Assembly: GCA_040767605.1 (NCBI GenBank)
Contig: JAXGOI010000001.1
Location: 1-64,000 of the forward strand
Source of the DNA: JAXGOI01 sp040767605
Lineage (GTDB): Bacteria > Bacillota > Dehalobacteriia > UBA4068
Length of the DNA stretch: 64,000 nucleotides
Direction: 5' to 3'
The notes below the pieces were generated by a model. It saw nothing but the letters and a program-made list of their open reading frames with translations. It searched no databases and was not told the DNA's origin. Shown here piece by piece: positions 41,312 to 50,622 of this stretch; position 1 is the first letter of the stretch; each line of letters starts with the position of its first letter. The translations under genes were made by a program, and so were the position numbers.

Positions 41312-42277
41312 ATGAGGAATACAAAGCCTGTAAAGCCCTGCCCCTATAATAAAGAAATTAATTTAAGTATGGAAAAATTTATTGATTATATTGTGGTGGA
41401 AAAAGGACTGGCCGAAAATACCGCTTTTAGCTACCATTTTGATTTATGCCATTTTTGGGATTTTCTCCTAAAAAAAAAGATAAACAGCCCGGGGCTTTTA
41501 AGCCGGGAGCATATTATGGATTATGCTCTGGAGCTTAAAAATGAGGGCAAATCCCTTGCGACCCGGGGGCGGCATTTAGCGGCTATCAGGGCCTATTGCC
41601 GCTTTTTAATAGTAGAGAATATTTTAGGTAAAGATATTACCCTTAATTTAGAAAGCCCCAAGCTTGCCCAGTTATACCCTAAAACCCTTTATCAGGAGCA
41701 GGTCTTAAAGCTTTTAAGCCTGCCTGATATAAATACTCCCCGGGGTTTAAGGGATAAAGCCATGCTGGAGCTTTTATATGCTACAGGGATGCGGGTTTCG
41801 GAACTTATTAATGTAGGAACAGGGGATATTAATACAGAAATGGGCTTTTTGCGCTGTATCGGCAAAGGGAATAAAGAGAGAATAGTCCCAGTTGGGGCCA
41901 GCGCCATAGAATATTATTGCAGGTATTTAGAAACCGCCCGCCCCGAGCTGGCTAAAGGAAAGAAAAGCCCTTATGTATTTTTAAATTCCCGGGGGGGAAA
42001 ATTAACCCGGCAGGGTTTTTGGAAAATACTAAAAAACTACGGTAAAGCTATGGGGTGGGATTTAAACCCCCATTTGCTCCGCCATTCCGTGGCTACCCAT
42101 TTACTGGAAAACGGCGCGGATTTAAGAATTGTGCAGGAAATTTTAGGCCATGCGGATATTTCCACAACTCAAATTTATACTCATTTAACAAAAAAAAGAT
42201 TAAGAACTGTTTACGACAGCTTTCACCCCAGGGCGGGTTATAATAAAAAAATGCCGGGCTCCGGGGAGGAAGAATAA
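41312..42277 (+). CDS. xerD: Tyrosine recombinase XerD
   Basis: 321 residues. Core-binding domain at about 25-110, catalytic domain with Arg in LYATGMRVSELINVG, Lys in IGKGNKERIVPVGA, HLLRHSVATHLL, and LGHADISTTQIYTHLT carrying the last His and Tyr. Resolves chromosome dimers at dif with XerC. Position upstream of deoB, punA and dacF is the standard one for XerD in spore formers. The ATG at 41312 has GAGGG upstream; ATG 41369 (MEKFIDYIV) matches the length of relatives better and is the alternative start. Confidence 0.9.
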   Translation: MRNTKPVKPCPYNKEINLSMEKFIDYIVVEKGLAENTAFSYHFDLCHFWDFLLKKKINSPGLLSREHIMDYALELKNEGKSLATRGRHLAAIRAYCRFLIVENILGKDITLNLESPKLAQLYPKTLYQEQVLKLLSLPDINTPRGLRDKAMLELLYATGMRVSELINVGTGDINTEMGFLRCIGKGNKERIVPVGASAIEYYCRYLETARPELAKGKKSPYVFLNSRGGKLTRQGFWKILKNYGKAMGWDLNPHLLRHSVATHLLENGADLRIVQEILGHADISTTQIYTHLTKKRLRTVYDSFHPRAGYNKKMPGSGEEE

Positions 42278-42334
42278 ATAAATTATACTTAATAAAAAAT
42301 TTACTTCTGATTTATTCTGAAAGGGGTGTTTATT

Positions 42335-43513
42335 TTGGATAAACCGGGCTTAAGAGCTATTATTATTGTATTGGACAGCCTTGGTTTGGGGGAATTGCCG
42401 GATGCCCCAAGCTTTGGGGATAGCGGCTGTAATACCCTGGGGAATATAGCAAGGGAATTTCCTCTTAATTTACCTAATCTTCAAAGCCTGGGCCTTGCTA
42501 ATATTATCCCTTTAAATAATATTCCCCCTGTAGCCAGGCCAAAAGCCGCCTATGGGAAAATGCAGGCTTTATCTAAAGGCAAGGATACCACAAGCGGCCA
42601 TTGGGAAATTGCCGGCCTTGTTTTGGACAGGCCCTTCCCACTTTTCCCCAGGGGCTTCCCGGCTGAAATAATTAAGAGAATTGAAAAAGCCATCGGCCGG
42701 GGGGTTTTAGGTAATTTTGCCGCCTGCGGCCTTAAAATAATTGATGATTACGGCCAGATTCATCAAAAAACAGGGGATATAATCGCTTATACCTCGGGGG
42801 ACAGTGTTTTTCAAATTGCGGCCCATGAAGATACAATTCCTTTAAATGAGCTTTATGAAATCTGTAAAATTGTGAGAGAAATTCTTAGAGGTCCCTATGA
42901 GGTGGGGAGAGTAATTGCCCGGCCTTTTAAAGGCCCCCCCGGGGCCTATTACCGTACTGGAAACCGGCGGGATTTTTCTGTTTTGCCTCCCCCCGGCGGC
43001 CTTTTGGAAAAGGTAAGTAACAAGGGGCTGGAGGTAGTTTCCGTAGGGAAAATATCCGATATTTTTGCCGGCCAAAGCGTAAGCCGCCAAATAGAGGCCC
43101 ATAATAATCAGGAAAGCTTAAAAGGAGTGAAATTAGCCTTAGAAGAATGTAAAGAAGGGCTTATTTTTGCAAACTTTGTGGATTTTGATTCTTTATACGG
43201 CCATAGAAACGATGTTTCAGGCTATGCCGGCGCCTTGGAGGAATTTGACAGGGCTCTGCCCCGGATTATGGCCCGGCTTAAAAAGAACGATATTTTATTT
43301 TTAGCCTCAGACCATGGCAATGACCCGACCTTCCCCGGCACCGACCATACCCGGGAATATACCTTATTGCTGGCCTATGGGGAGGGAATTAAGCCTGTAA
43401 ATTTAAATACCCGGCAAAGCTTTGCCGATTTAGGCGCAACTGCGGCTCAGTATTTATCCGTGCCGGAATTGCCTGCCGGGAAGTCTTTTTTAAATGAGAT
43501 AAAGCCGGGTTAA
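42335..43513 (+). CDS. deoB: Phosphopentomutase
   Basis: 392 residues from TTG (AAAGGGG upstream). Interconverts ribose-1-phosphate and ribose-5-phosphate. Alkaline-phosphatase superfamily metal sites are visible: VLDSLGLGELPDA near the N-terminus, KDTTSGHWEIAG with the phosphorylated Thr, NFVDFDSLYGHRND, and DHGNDPTFPGTDHTREY. Usual length. Followed after 14 bases by punA and pdp, forming a nucleoside salvage operon in which deoB uses the sugar phosphates released by both phosphorylases. Confidence 0.95.
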   Translation: MDKPGLRAIIIVLDSLGLGELPDAPSFGDSGCNTLGNIAREFPLNLPNLQSLGLANIIPLNNIPPVARPKAAYGKMQALSKGKDTTSGHWEIAGLVLDRPFPLFPRGFPAEIIKRIEKAIGRGVLGNFAACGLKIIDDYGQIHQKTGDIIAYTSGDSVFQIAAHEDTIPLNELYEICKIVREILRGPYEVGRVIARPFKGPPGAYYRTGNRRDFSVLPPPGGLLEKVSNKGLEVVSVGKISDIFAGQSVSRQIEAHNNQESLKGVKLALEECKEGLIFANFVDFDSLYGHRNDVSGYAGALEEFDRALPRIMARLKKNDILFLASDHGNDPTFPGTDHTREYTLLLAYGEGIKPVNLNTRQSFADLGATAAQYLSVPELPAGKSFLNEIKPG

Positions 43514-43527
43514 GCGGGAGGGATATT

Positions 43528-44379
43528 ATGCTTGAGGGATATAAAGTAATTGAGAGAAAAATTAAAGAAGCCGGGGAGAAAATAAAGGAAATCTTCCCCC
43601 AAAGCTTTGATACCGCCCTTATTTTAGGCAGCGGCCTGGGGGCCTTTTCCTCCCAATTAGAAAATGCCCGGGTTTTGGATTACAGGGAAATCCCCTATTT
43701 CCCTTCCTCAAATATTCAGGGGCATAAAGGCCGGCTTATAGGGGGCAGCCTTAAAGATAGTGCTTTAAAAAAACCTCTTTTAATAATGGAGGGGCGTTTT
43801 CATTATTATGAAGGGCATAAAATGGCGGATATTATTTTTCCTATCCGGGTTTTGGGGGAAATAGGCATAAAAACCCTGATTATAACCAATGCCGCCGGGG
43901 GTATTAATTCCCGCTTTAAGGCCGGGCAATTAATGCTTATTAAAGACCATATTAATCTGATGGGGGAAAACCCGCTCCGGGGAGAAAATTCCCCCGCCTG
44001 GGGCAGCCGCTTTCCGGATTTAAACCCGGCTTATGATTTAAACTTGCAGGCTCTGGCCAAAAAGGCGGCGCAAAAGCTGAATATAAGTTTAGAAGAAGGG
44101 GTATATGTGGCTTTAAGCGGCCCAAATTATGAAACCCCGGCCGAAATACGCTTTTTGGAAATAATCGGCGGGGATGCCGTGGGTATGTCTACGGTTCCGG
44201 AGGTAATTGCCGCCCGTCAAATGGGTCTTAGGGTTTTAGGTATTTCCTGCATAACTAATATGGCAGCCGGTAAAAGCCCCGAGGCTTTAAGCCATAAAGA
44301 GGTGTTAAAAGCCGGGGGAAAGGCTCAGGAAGAATTTATCCCCCTGCTTAAAAGCATAATCCTTGAATATGAGGGATAG
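43528..44379 (+). CDS. punA: Purine nucleoside phosphorylase
   Basis: 283 residues. Phosphorolysis of inosine/guanosine-type nucleosides. Signature elements: LILGSGLGAFSSQL (phosphate loop), MEGRFHYYEGHKMADIIFPI, ITNAAGGINSRFKAGQLMLI, DHINLMGENPL, and GVYVALSGPNYETPAEIRFL with catalytic Glu. Typical of the trimeric class. GGGAGGGAT precedes the ATG. Directly followed (2 bases) by the pyrimidine phosphorylase gene. Confidence 0.95.
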   Translation: MLEGYKVIERKIKEAGEKIKEIFPQSFDTALILGSGLGAFSSQLENARVLDYREIPYFPSSNIQGHKGRLIGGSLKDSALKKPLLIMEGRFHYYEGHKMADIIFPIRVLGEIGIKTLIITNAAGGINSRFKAGQLMLIKDHINLMGENPLRGENSPAWGSRFPDLNPAYDLNLQALAKKAAQKLNISLEEGVYVALSGPNYETPAEIRFLEIIGGDAVGMSTVPEVIAARQMGLRVLGISCITNMAAGKSPEALSHKEVLKAGGKAQEEFIPLLKSIILEYEG

Positions 44380-44381
44380 CT

Positions 44382-45713
44382 ATGAATATGTATGATATAC
44401 TCCGTAAAAAAAGGGATAAAGGCCATTTAGAACAGGGGGAATTTGATTTTTGGCTTAAAGGCAGCCTGAAGGGGGAAATCCCCGATTATCAATCCGCCGC
44501 CCTTTTAATGGCCTGTTTTATTCATGGCTTAAATAAAGAAGAAACAGCTGCCCTTACTTTAGCCATGCTTAATTCCGGCAAGGTTTTAGATTTATCCTCA
44601 ATTCCCGGAATTAAGGCGGATAAGCACTCCACCGGAGGGGTGGGGGATAAAACCAGCCTGGTAATTGCCCCTATTATTGCCGCAGCCGGAATTTATATGG
44701 CAAAAATGTCCGGCAGGGGTTTGGGGCATACAGGCGGCACCTTGGATAAATTAGAGAGCATACCGGGGTTTAATACCGCATTAAGTACTGAAGAATTTTT
44801 GGGCGGCCTAAGGGAAAACGGCCTGGTTATTGCGGCTCAAACCCGGGAGCTTGTCCCCGGGGATAAGCTTTTATATGCCTTAAGGGATGTTACGGCAACT
44901 GTAGATTCCCTGCCCTTAATTGCCGCCAGTATTATGAGTAAAAAAATTGCCGCCGGGGCGGATATTATCGTTTTAGATGTTAAATACGGCTCCGGCGCTT
45001 TTATGAAAAGCCTAAAAGATGCCAAAAAACTGGCGAAAACCATGGTGGATACCGGCAATTCCTTAGGTAAAAAAACCTATGCCGTAATTACCTCAATGGA
45101 GGAGCCTTTAGGGCAATTTATAGGCAATTCTCTGGAGGTTAAAGAGGCTTTGGCTGTTTTAAAAGGGCAAAAGGCGGATGATAATTTCCGTAATCTTTGC
45201 CTGGCCTTAGCCGGGGAGATTATTTTCCGCTCCCAGCTGGCAAAAAGCAGAAAAAAAGCCATAGAACTGGCCGAAAGCCTTTTGCAATCCAAAGCGGCCT
45301 ATGAAAAATTTATTCTGCTGGTAAAAACCCAGGGAGGAGATTTAAAAGCTTTGGATAATCCGGAATATTTGCCCTCTGCCCTTTATAAGGCGGATTTTAT
45401 TTCACCTAAAGGCGGCTATCTTTATGCTTTGGATGCCGAGGCTTTGGGCTTTATTTCTCTGGATTTAGGCGCGGGGAGGAGAAAAAAGGAAGATACCCTG
45501 GATTATGGCGCCGGCCTTAAGCTTTGGCATAAAACCGGAGACCGCCTTAAAAAGGGGGAAATAATCGCCACTTTATATTCCAATAGCCAGAATAAGCTTG
45601 CCCCGGCTTTAGAGGCCTTAAGCAGGGCCGTAAAAATTAATTCTCAGCCTCCTGTTCAAAAGCCGCTGATTGCCGGTTATGTAGATTATAAGGGTTTTAA
45701 AAAACATATTTAA
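44382..45713 (+). CDS. pdp: Pyrimidine-nucleoside phosphorylase
   Basis: 443 residues. Glycosyltransferase family 3 architecture. The signature KADKHSTGGVGDKTSLVIAP is exact, and the substrate-binding KMSGRGLGHTGGTLDKLESI and MSKKIAAGADIIVLDVKYGS segments are present. The C-terminal domain ends in NSQPPVQKPLIAGYVD. Cleaves uridine and thymidine to base and sugar-1-phosphate. Completes the deoB-punA-pdp salvage set, placed just before the sporulation operon. Confidence 0.95.
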   Translation: MNMYDILRKKRDKGHLEQGEFDFWLKGSLKGEIPDYQSAALLMACFIHGLNKEETAALTLAMLNSGKVLDLSSIPGIKADKHSTGGVGDKTSLVIAPIIAAAGIYMAKMSGRGLGHTGGTLDKLESIPGFNTALSTEEFLGGLRENGLVIAAQTRELVPGDKLLYALRDVTATVDSLPLIAASIMSKKIAAGADIIVLDVKYGSGAFMKSLKDAKKLAKTMVDTGNSLGKKTYAVITSMEEPLGQFIGNSLEVKEALAVLKGQKADDNFRNLCLALAGEIIFRSQLAKSRKKAIELAESLLQSKAAYEKFILLVKTQGGDLKALDNPEYLPSALYKADFISPKGGYLYALDAEALGFISLDLGAGRRKKEDTLDYGAGLKLWHKTGDRLKKGEIIATLYSNSQNKLAPALEALSRAVKINSQPPVQKPLIAGYVDYKGFKKHI

Positions 45714-45814
45714 AATAAGGCCGTTATTTTTAACCGTTTTAAAAGACCCCTGGCATAAAATAAAGAGCTTGGGCATAATAATTAGCTAAGTTACAGCTAA
45801 AGGAGGCTCTTTTT

Positions 45815-46966
45815 ATGAAAGCAAGGGGCTTATTTGTTTTTTTACTTATTTTAGGGATATTTTTAATCCCTGCCAATAATGCTTTGGGGGAAGAATTAAA
45901 AATAAACGGCGCTTCCTGCCTTTTAGTAGAGGCCAATAGCGGCCAAATTCTATATGAAAAAAACCCCCAGCTAAAATGGTACCCGGCCAGCGTAACTAAA
46001 ATTATGACTTTGGTTTTGGCCCTTGAGGCTGTGGCCAGGGGGGATATTGCCCTTACGGATATTATAAGCACCAGCGAAGAGGCCGCCTCCATGGGGGGCA
46101 GCCAGGTTTATCTTTATGCCGGGGAAGAAAGAACTTTAAACGAAATGATTATCGCCATTGCGGTGGGGAGCGGTAATGATGCCAGTGTGGCGGTGGGGGA
46201 ATTTATTTCCGGCTCCTCGGGGGGTTTTGTAAAGCTTATGAATGAAAGGGCAAAGGAATTGGGGATGACGGAAACAAATTTTGTCAATTCCCATGGCCTT
46301 CACGATAATAATCATTATACTACCGCCCGGGATCTTGCCCTTCTGGCCCGTCATGCCATAAAAGTGCCTTTGTTTTTAGAATATACCTCAATTTATGAAT
46401 ATGATTTTCGGCCTGAGCCAAAACCCCTTAAGCTTTGGAATACAAACCGCTTATTAAAATGGTATGAAGGCTGCGACGGTATGAAAACCGGCTATACTAT
46501 GGAATCCAAGCGCAATTTAGTTTCCACCGCCCAACGGGAGGGCTTGCGTCTGGTTTCCGTTGTTTTAGGGGTAGAGGCGGCTAAAGGCCATTTTTCAGAA
46601 TCTATGAAGCTTTTAAATTACGGCTTTAATAAATACAGCTTTAAAGAGCTTTATAAGCCGGGGGATATAATTACCCAATGCCGTGTGGAAAAAGGCAGCT
46701 TGGATAATATAGATTTAACCGTAGAAGAAAATATTGGCAGCCTGGAGGAAAAGGGGGCAAAACCCCAGTTTGAAACAAAAATATCCTGCCCGCCTTCCCT
46801 CCTTGCCCCCTTAAAAACAGGCAGCCCGGCAGGGGAATTAATTTTAGAAAGGGATGGAATTGAAATCGGCCGTTATAAATTAATTATTACTCAGGATATA
46901 CCCAAAGGCGGCTTTCTTAGAATATGGGGTAAAATGTGGCGGGCAATGGGAGTATTTTTAATTTAA
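45815..46966 (+). CDS. dacF: D-alanyl-D-alanine carboxypeptidase (DacF-like)
   Basis: 383 residues with an N-terminal signal peptide (KARGLFVFLLILGIFLIPAN). Catalytic SxxK in WYPASVTKIMTLVL, SxN in AVGSGNDASVAVGEF, KTG in GMKTGYTMESKR, followed by the PBP5-like C-terminal beta domain. Trims D-Ala from peptidoglycan stem peptides outside the membrane; in spore formers the DacF paralogue affects cortex cross-linking. AAGGAGG precedes the ATG. Upstream of spoIIAA as in Bacillus subtilis, but separated from it by a terminator. Confidence 0.92.
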   Translation: MKARGLFVFLLILGIFLIPANNALGEELKINGASCLLVEANSGQILYEKNPQLKWYPASVTKIMTLVLALEAVARGDIALTDIISTSEEAASMGGSQVYLYAGEERTLNEMIIAIAVGSGNDASVAVGEFISGSSGGFVKLMNERAKELGMTETNFVNSHGLHDNNHYTTARDLALLARHAIKVPLFLEYTSIYEYDFRPEPKPLKLWNTNRLLKWYEGCDGMKTGYTMESKRNLVSTAQREGLRLVSVVLGVEAAKGHFSESMKLLNYGFNKYSFKELYKPGDIITQCRVEKGSLDNIDLTVEENIGSLEEKGAKPQFETKISCPPSLLAPLKTGSPAGELILERDGIEIGRYKLIITQDIPKGGFLRIWGKMWRAMGVFLI

Positions 46967-47001
46967 AAAAGCAGGCCTTACTCGTATTTTAAATATGCTC
47001 T

Positions 47002-47036
47002 AATAAAGCGGCAAAATTTTGCCGCTTTATTTTTTA
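47002..47036 (+). terminator. Terminator between dacF and spoIIAA
   Basis: AATAAAGCGGCAAAA / TTTTGCCGCTTTATT perfect palindrome followed by TTTT. It uncouples the sporulation operon from dacF, so a promoter must lie in 47037-47203, although no clear sigma H consensus could be fixed there. Confidence 0.85.
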
Positions 47037-47203
47037 ATATAAGCCTAAAACACCTTAATTAAAATTTATATTTAAAAACTTATATTTAAAGGAGTTAAAA
47101 CTGTGGTTTTCAGCCAATCCGACAATATTAGTTAAATTATGCGGCAGGATAAATCTTTTAAAAAAGCGAAATACACAGCAAACCATGGCGCGGAGGGTTT
47201 AAA

Positions 47204-47539
47204 ATGGAAATAAGCTGCCAGTTTTTTAAAAATACTTTATGGGTAAAAATTTCCGGCGAGCTGGATTTAAACACTGCCGATGCCATGCGCCTTAAGCTGG
47301 GCAGCGCTTTAGATAAAAGCGGAGCTAGGCATATGGTTTGCGATTTTACCCATGTTACATTTATAGACAGCTCCGGGCTGGGGGTGCTTTTAGGGCGTTA
47401 CCGTCAGCTTGCGGCAGTGGGGGGGAGCATTAGCATAAATAATGTAAACCCTCAGGTTTATAAGCTTTTAGAATTCTCCGGCTTAAATAAAATTATCAGG
47501 ATTGAAAAGCCCTTGCCCCTCAGGGCAAGAAAGTCGTAA
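47204..47539 (+). CDS. spoIIAA: Anti-sigma F factor antagonist SpoIIAA
   Basis: 111 residues. STAS domain with the phosphorylatable serine in VTFIDSSGLGVLLGRYR. Dephosphorylated SpoIIAA frees sigma F from SpoIIAB in the forespore. GAGGG spaced before the ATG. Followed by spoIIAB after 12 bases. Full length. Confidence 0.95.
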   Translation: MEISCQFFKNTLWVKISGELDLNTADAMRLKLGSALDKSGARHMVCDFTHVTFIDSSGLGVLLGRYRQLAAVGGSISINNVNPQVYKLLEFSGLNKIIRIEKPLPLRARKS

Positions 47540-47551
47540 GGAGGAGAGAAG

Positions 47552-47992
47552 ATGAAAGAAGCGGCAGATAATCTAATAGTCCTTCGCTTTAAAAGCCTGA
47601 GTGAAAATGTTGCTCTGGCCCGCCTTGTGGTTTCCGCCCTAATCAGCAAATTTGATATAACCCTGGGGGAGCTGGATGAAATCCGGGTGGCGGTTAGCGA
47701 GGCTGTCTCCAATGCCATTATTCATGGCTACTTAAACGACAAAGAAAAATTAGTTGAGCTTAAAGGCGAGTTGCGGGGGGATTTACTTACCATAACCGTA
47801 AAGGATGAAGGAATTGGCATAGCCGATATAGCCAAAGCCATGGAGGCAAATTATTCTCAGGATGAAGAAAGAATGGGCCTGGGTTTTACATTTATGCAGT
47901 CTTTTATGGATAATGTAGAGGTAATTTCCTTCCCTAATATCGGCACAACCGTTATTCTCTCTAAAAGGCTCCCAAAAGCCTCTAAAAACTAA
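47552..47992 (+). CDS. spoIIAB: Anti-sigma F factor / kinase SpoIIAB
   Basis: 146 residues. GHKL ATPase: N-box EIRVAVSEAVSNAIIHGYLN, G1 box VKDEGIGIADIA, and RMGLGFTFMQSFMD as the G2 region. Binds sigma F with ATP and phosphorylates SpoIIAA. GGAGGAGAG upstream. Normal length and position. Confidence 0.95.
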   Translation: MKEAADNLIVLRFKSLSENVALARLVVSALISKFDITLGELDEIRVAVSEAVSNAIIHGYLNDKEKLVELKGELRGDLLTITVKDEGIGIADIAKAMEANYSQDEERMGLGFTFMQSFMDNVEVISFPNIGTTVILSKRLPKASKN

Positions 47993-48033
47993 AATTCTAA
48001 TACCCGGGTGCAGTATGGTGCTAATAAAGAAAG

Positions 48034-48795
48034 GTGAGTCGAATCAGGGTGAATTCAGAACTTTTACCCCGGCAGCCGCTTTTAACAGAAGCCGAAACCC
48101 AAACCCTGCTTTTAAAAGCCCGTAAGGGAGATAAACAAGCCAGAGAAAAGCTGGCCTCCGGGCATTTGCGCCTGGTTTATAAGGTTGCCCAGCGTTTTAT
48201 GAACCGGGGAAGGGAAATAGAAGACCTTTTTCAGGTGGGGGCTATCGGCCTTATAAAGGCCATAGATAAATTCGACCCGGAATTCGGCGTTTGCTTTTCC
48301 ACCTATGCCGTACCTATGATAATGGGGGAAATCCGCCGCTATTTAAGGGATGATAATATTATTCATATCAGCCGCTCTATAAAAGAAAGCGCCCAAAGGG
48401 TGCTGCAAATAAAAGAAGAGCTTTCTCAAAAGCTGGGGAGGGAAGCCAATCTTACGGAAATAGCCGAGGCCTCCGGCCTGGGCCGGGAGGAAATTATTTT
48501 AGCTCTGGATTGCCTTGCCGAGCCTCTTTCCCTTCAGGGGCAGGCCTTTTCTGATGAGCAAGGCCCTACTCTTGAGGAAAATATTAAAGATAATGCCACT
48601 GATGCAAATTGGGTGGAAAGGCTGGCTATTCAGGAGGCAATTGCAAATTTAAAGGATAAGGAGCGCAAAGTGATAGAGCTGAGGTTTTTTCAGGCTAAAA
48701 CCCAGTTTGAAACAGCGGAGGAAATCGGCATCAGCCAGGCCCAGGTTAGCCGCCTTGAAAAAGGCGCATTGCATAAAATAAAAAAGCTTATTTAA
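48034..48795 (+). CDS. sigF: RNA polymerase sigma F factor
   Basis: 253 residues from GTG 48034 (GTG 48049 with AAGGTGAG upstream is at least as likely, giving 248). Region 2 (LRLVYKVAQRFMNRGREIED, DLFQVGAIGLIKAIDKFDPE), region 3 (IHISRSIKESAQRVLQIKEE) and region 4 HTH (ETAEEIGISQAQVSRLEKGA) are complete. Directs the first forespore transcription programme. Last gene of spoIIA here: spoVA genes, which follow in some relatives, are absent and an orphan trpB-like gene comes next. Confidence 0.95.
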   Translation: MSRIRVNSELLPRQPLLTEAETQTLLLKARKGDKQAREKLASGHLRLVYKVAQRFMNRGREIEDLFQVGAIGLIKAIDKFDPEFGVCFSTYAVPMIMGEIRRYLRDDNIIHISRSIKESAQRVLQIKEELSQKLGREANLTEIAEASGLGREEIILALDCLAEPLSLQGQAFSDEQGPTLEENIKDNATDANWVERLAIQEAIANLKDKERKVIELRFFQAKTQFETAEEIGISQAQVSRLEKGALHKIKKLI

Positions 48796-48842
48796 GCTTT
48801 GGCTACGGGGAATAAAATAAATAAAGGGGTTTAAGATAATAA

Positions 48843-48876
48843 ATGTGGCGGGGGTTTTCTCCCGGCATTTTTTTGT
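48843..48876 (+). terminator. Terminator after sigF
   Basis: TGTGGCGGGGG and CTCCCGGCA arms around TTTT, followed by TTTTTTT. Imperfect but GC-rich stem with a clean T-run. Confidence 0.65.
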
Positions 48877-48914
48877 GTTGCAATAAGCAGGCAAGTATAA
48901 TACAATAACAAGAA

Positions 48915-48944
48915 CAGCTGAGTTCAGCTTAGTTCAGCATAGTT
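48915..48944 (+). repeat. 10-bp tandem repeat before trpB-like gene
   Basis: Three units CAGCTGAGTT, CAGCTTAGTT, CAGCATAGTT, 25 bases before the start codon and just ahead of the AAAAGGAG ribosome binding site. One of several short tandem arrays near gene ends in this window. Confidence 0.7.
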
Positions 48945-48968
48945 TAGAAAAAAAGGAGACGAGATGAG

Positions 48969-50333
48969 ATGGTACAATACTTTGAAAACAGAATTTTTTT
49001 AAGCGTGGATGAGCTGCCTAAATATTGGTATAATATTCAGGCCGATTTCCCCACACCGGTTGCCCCGGGGCTTAACCCTCAAACTTTAAAGCCCCTCAGC
49101 CCTCAGGATTTGGAGCCTCTTTTCCCCAAAGACCTGATTTCGCAGGAGGTAAGCACCGAAATGTATATCGAAATACCCAAAGAAGTGCGGGAGTATTATA
49201 AAAACTGGAGGTCTACACCTCTTTACAGGGCCAAAAGCCTGGAAAAGGCTTTAGATACCACAGCCAAAATATATTATAAATATGAGGGGGGCAACCCCAC
49301 CGGCAGCCATAAGCTGAATACGGCCATTGCTCAGGCCTACTATAATAAAGAAGAGGGTATTAAGCGGATTGCCACTGAAACCGGCGCCGGCCAATGGGGC
49401 AGCGCCATGGCTTTGGCCTGCCAGATGTTTAATATGGAGTGCATGGTATATATGGTAAGGGTAAGCTATGAGGGCAAACCTTACCGCAAGGCCTTTGTGG
49501 AGCTTTTTGACGGCCAAATTGTTGCAAGCCCCAGTAATTTAACAAATTACGGTAAATCCGTATTAGCCTCAGACCCGGATTGTACAGGCAGCCTGGGCAT
49601 AGCCATAAGCGAGGCCGTAGAAGATGCCGTTATGCGGGAGGATACTCACTATTGCTTAGGCAGCGTTTTAAATCATGTAATTTTGCATCAGAGCATAATC
49701 GGCCTTGAAACAAAACTACAGTTTGAAAAGACGGATGATTTCCCCGATATTGTTATCGGCTGCCATGGCGGCGGAAGTAATTTTGGCGGCATCGCTTTCC
49801 CCTTCCTCAAGGATAAACTGGAGGGGGCAAATATCCGGATTATTGCCGCCGAGCCTACTGCCTGCCCCACCCTTACCAAGGGGGTATTCGCCTATGATTA
49901 CGGCGATACGGCAAAGGTTACCCCGGTTTGCAAAATGTATACCCTGGGGCATGGTTTTATACCCAGCGGCATTCATGCCGGGGGCTTAAGGTATCATGGG
50001 GCATCCCCGCTGGTTAGCCATGCCCTCAATGCGGGGTATATTGAGGCTCAGTCTTTTGCCCAGAGGGAATGCTTTGAGGCGGCGGAATTATTTTCTAAAA
50101 TAGAAAAGCTGATTCCCGCTCCGGAAAGCTCTCATGCTATACGCTGCGCCATAAAAGAGGCTTTAAAGGCAAAAGAGGAAGGCACAAGCCCTACAATTGT
50201 CTTTAATTTAAGCGGCCATGGTTATTTTGATATGGGCTCCTATCAGGCCTATAAAGCCGGTAAACTTCTGGATTCCCCCTTTGATGAGGCCGCATTCCAA
50301 AAAAGCATCAGTAAATTGCCAAGAGTTGAATAA
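48969..50333 (+). CDS. TrpB2-type tryptophan synthase beta-like protein
   Basis: 454 residues, longer than classical TrpB and with the N-terminal extension of the TrpB2 class (SVDELPKYWYNIQADFPTPV). The PLP-binding Lys lies in GGNPTGSHKLNTAIAQAYYN; the phosphate loop is VIGCHGGGSNFGGIAFPFL. TrpB2 enzymes condense indole and serine, or act on phosphoserine. No trpA or other trp genes are nearby, so it probably acts as an indole-salvage enzyme. Terminators on both sides make it monocistronic. AAAGGAG lies ahead of the ATG. Confidence 0.88.
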   Translation: MVQYFENRIFLSVDELPKYWYNIQADFPTPVAPGLNPQTLKPLSPQDLEPLFPKDLISQEVSTEMYIEIPKEVREYYKNWRSTPLYRAKSLEKALDTTAKIYYKYEGGNPTGSHKLNTAIAQAYYNKEEGIKRIATETGAGQWGSAMALACQMFNMECMVYMVRVSYEGKPYRKAFVELFDGQIVASPSNLTNYGKSVLASDPDCTGSLGIAISEAVEDAVMREDTHYCLGSVLNHVILHQSIIGLETKLQFEKTDDFPDIVIGCHGGGSNFGGIAFPFLKDKLEGANIRIIAAEPTACPTLTKGVFAYDYGDTAKVTPVCKMYTLGHGFIPSGIHAGGLRYHGASPLVSHALNAGYIEAQSFAQRECFEAAELFSKIEKLIPAPESSHAIRCAIKEALKAKEEGTSPTIVFNLSGHGYFDMGSYQAYKAGKLLDSPFDEAAFQKSISKLPRVE

Positions 50334-50379
50334 AAGCCTAAAAATAAAATATGGAATATCTTAAATAATAAAAAATTAA

Positions 50380-50407
50380 AGCAGCGGCTCGGCCGCTGCT
50401 TTTTTGA
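50380..50407 (+). terminator. Terminator after trpB-like gene
   Basis: AGCAGCGGC / GCCGCTGCT with a 3-base loop and TTTTTT. Confidence 0.9.
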
Positions 50408-50622
50408 CTTTTTAAAAAGAAAAAGATAAACAAAACCTGAATTTTAAAAATATAAAAAGAGAGGATAGCTTTTTAGAGTAGAGCCTACCCGATATTTAAG
50501 GGCGGTTTTTATTGTATATAGCGCTTATATTTGATATAATATTCAGATGCTGGAGACTTATTATTATGCATCAGGCAAGGTTTATAAATTTCCTGCCCCT
50601 ATTTATGCCTCAGGAGGTTTTA

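Noticed and set aside
47037..47203. Sigma H promoter for spoIIA (AAAGGAGTT at about 47089)
   Set aside because: The -35-like bases are imperfect and no matching -10 was found at a fitting distance.
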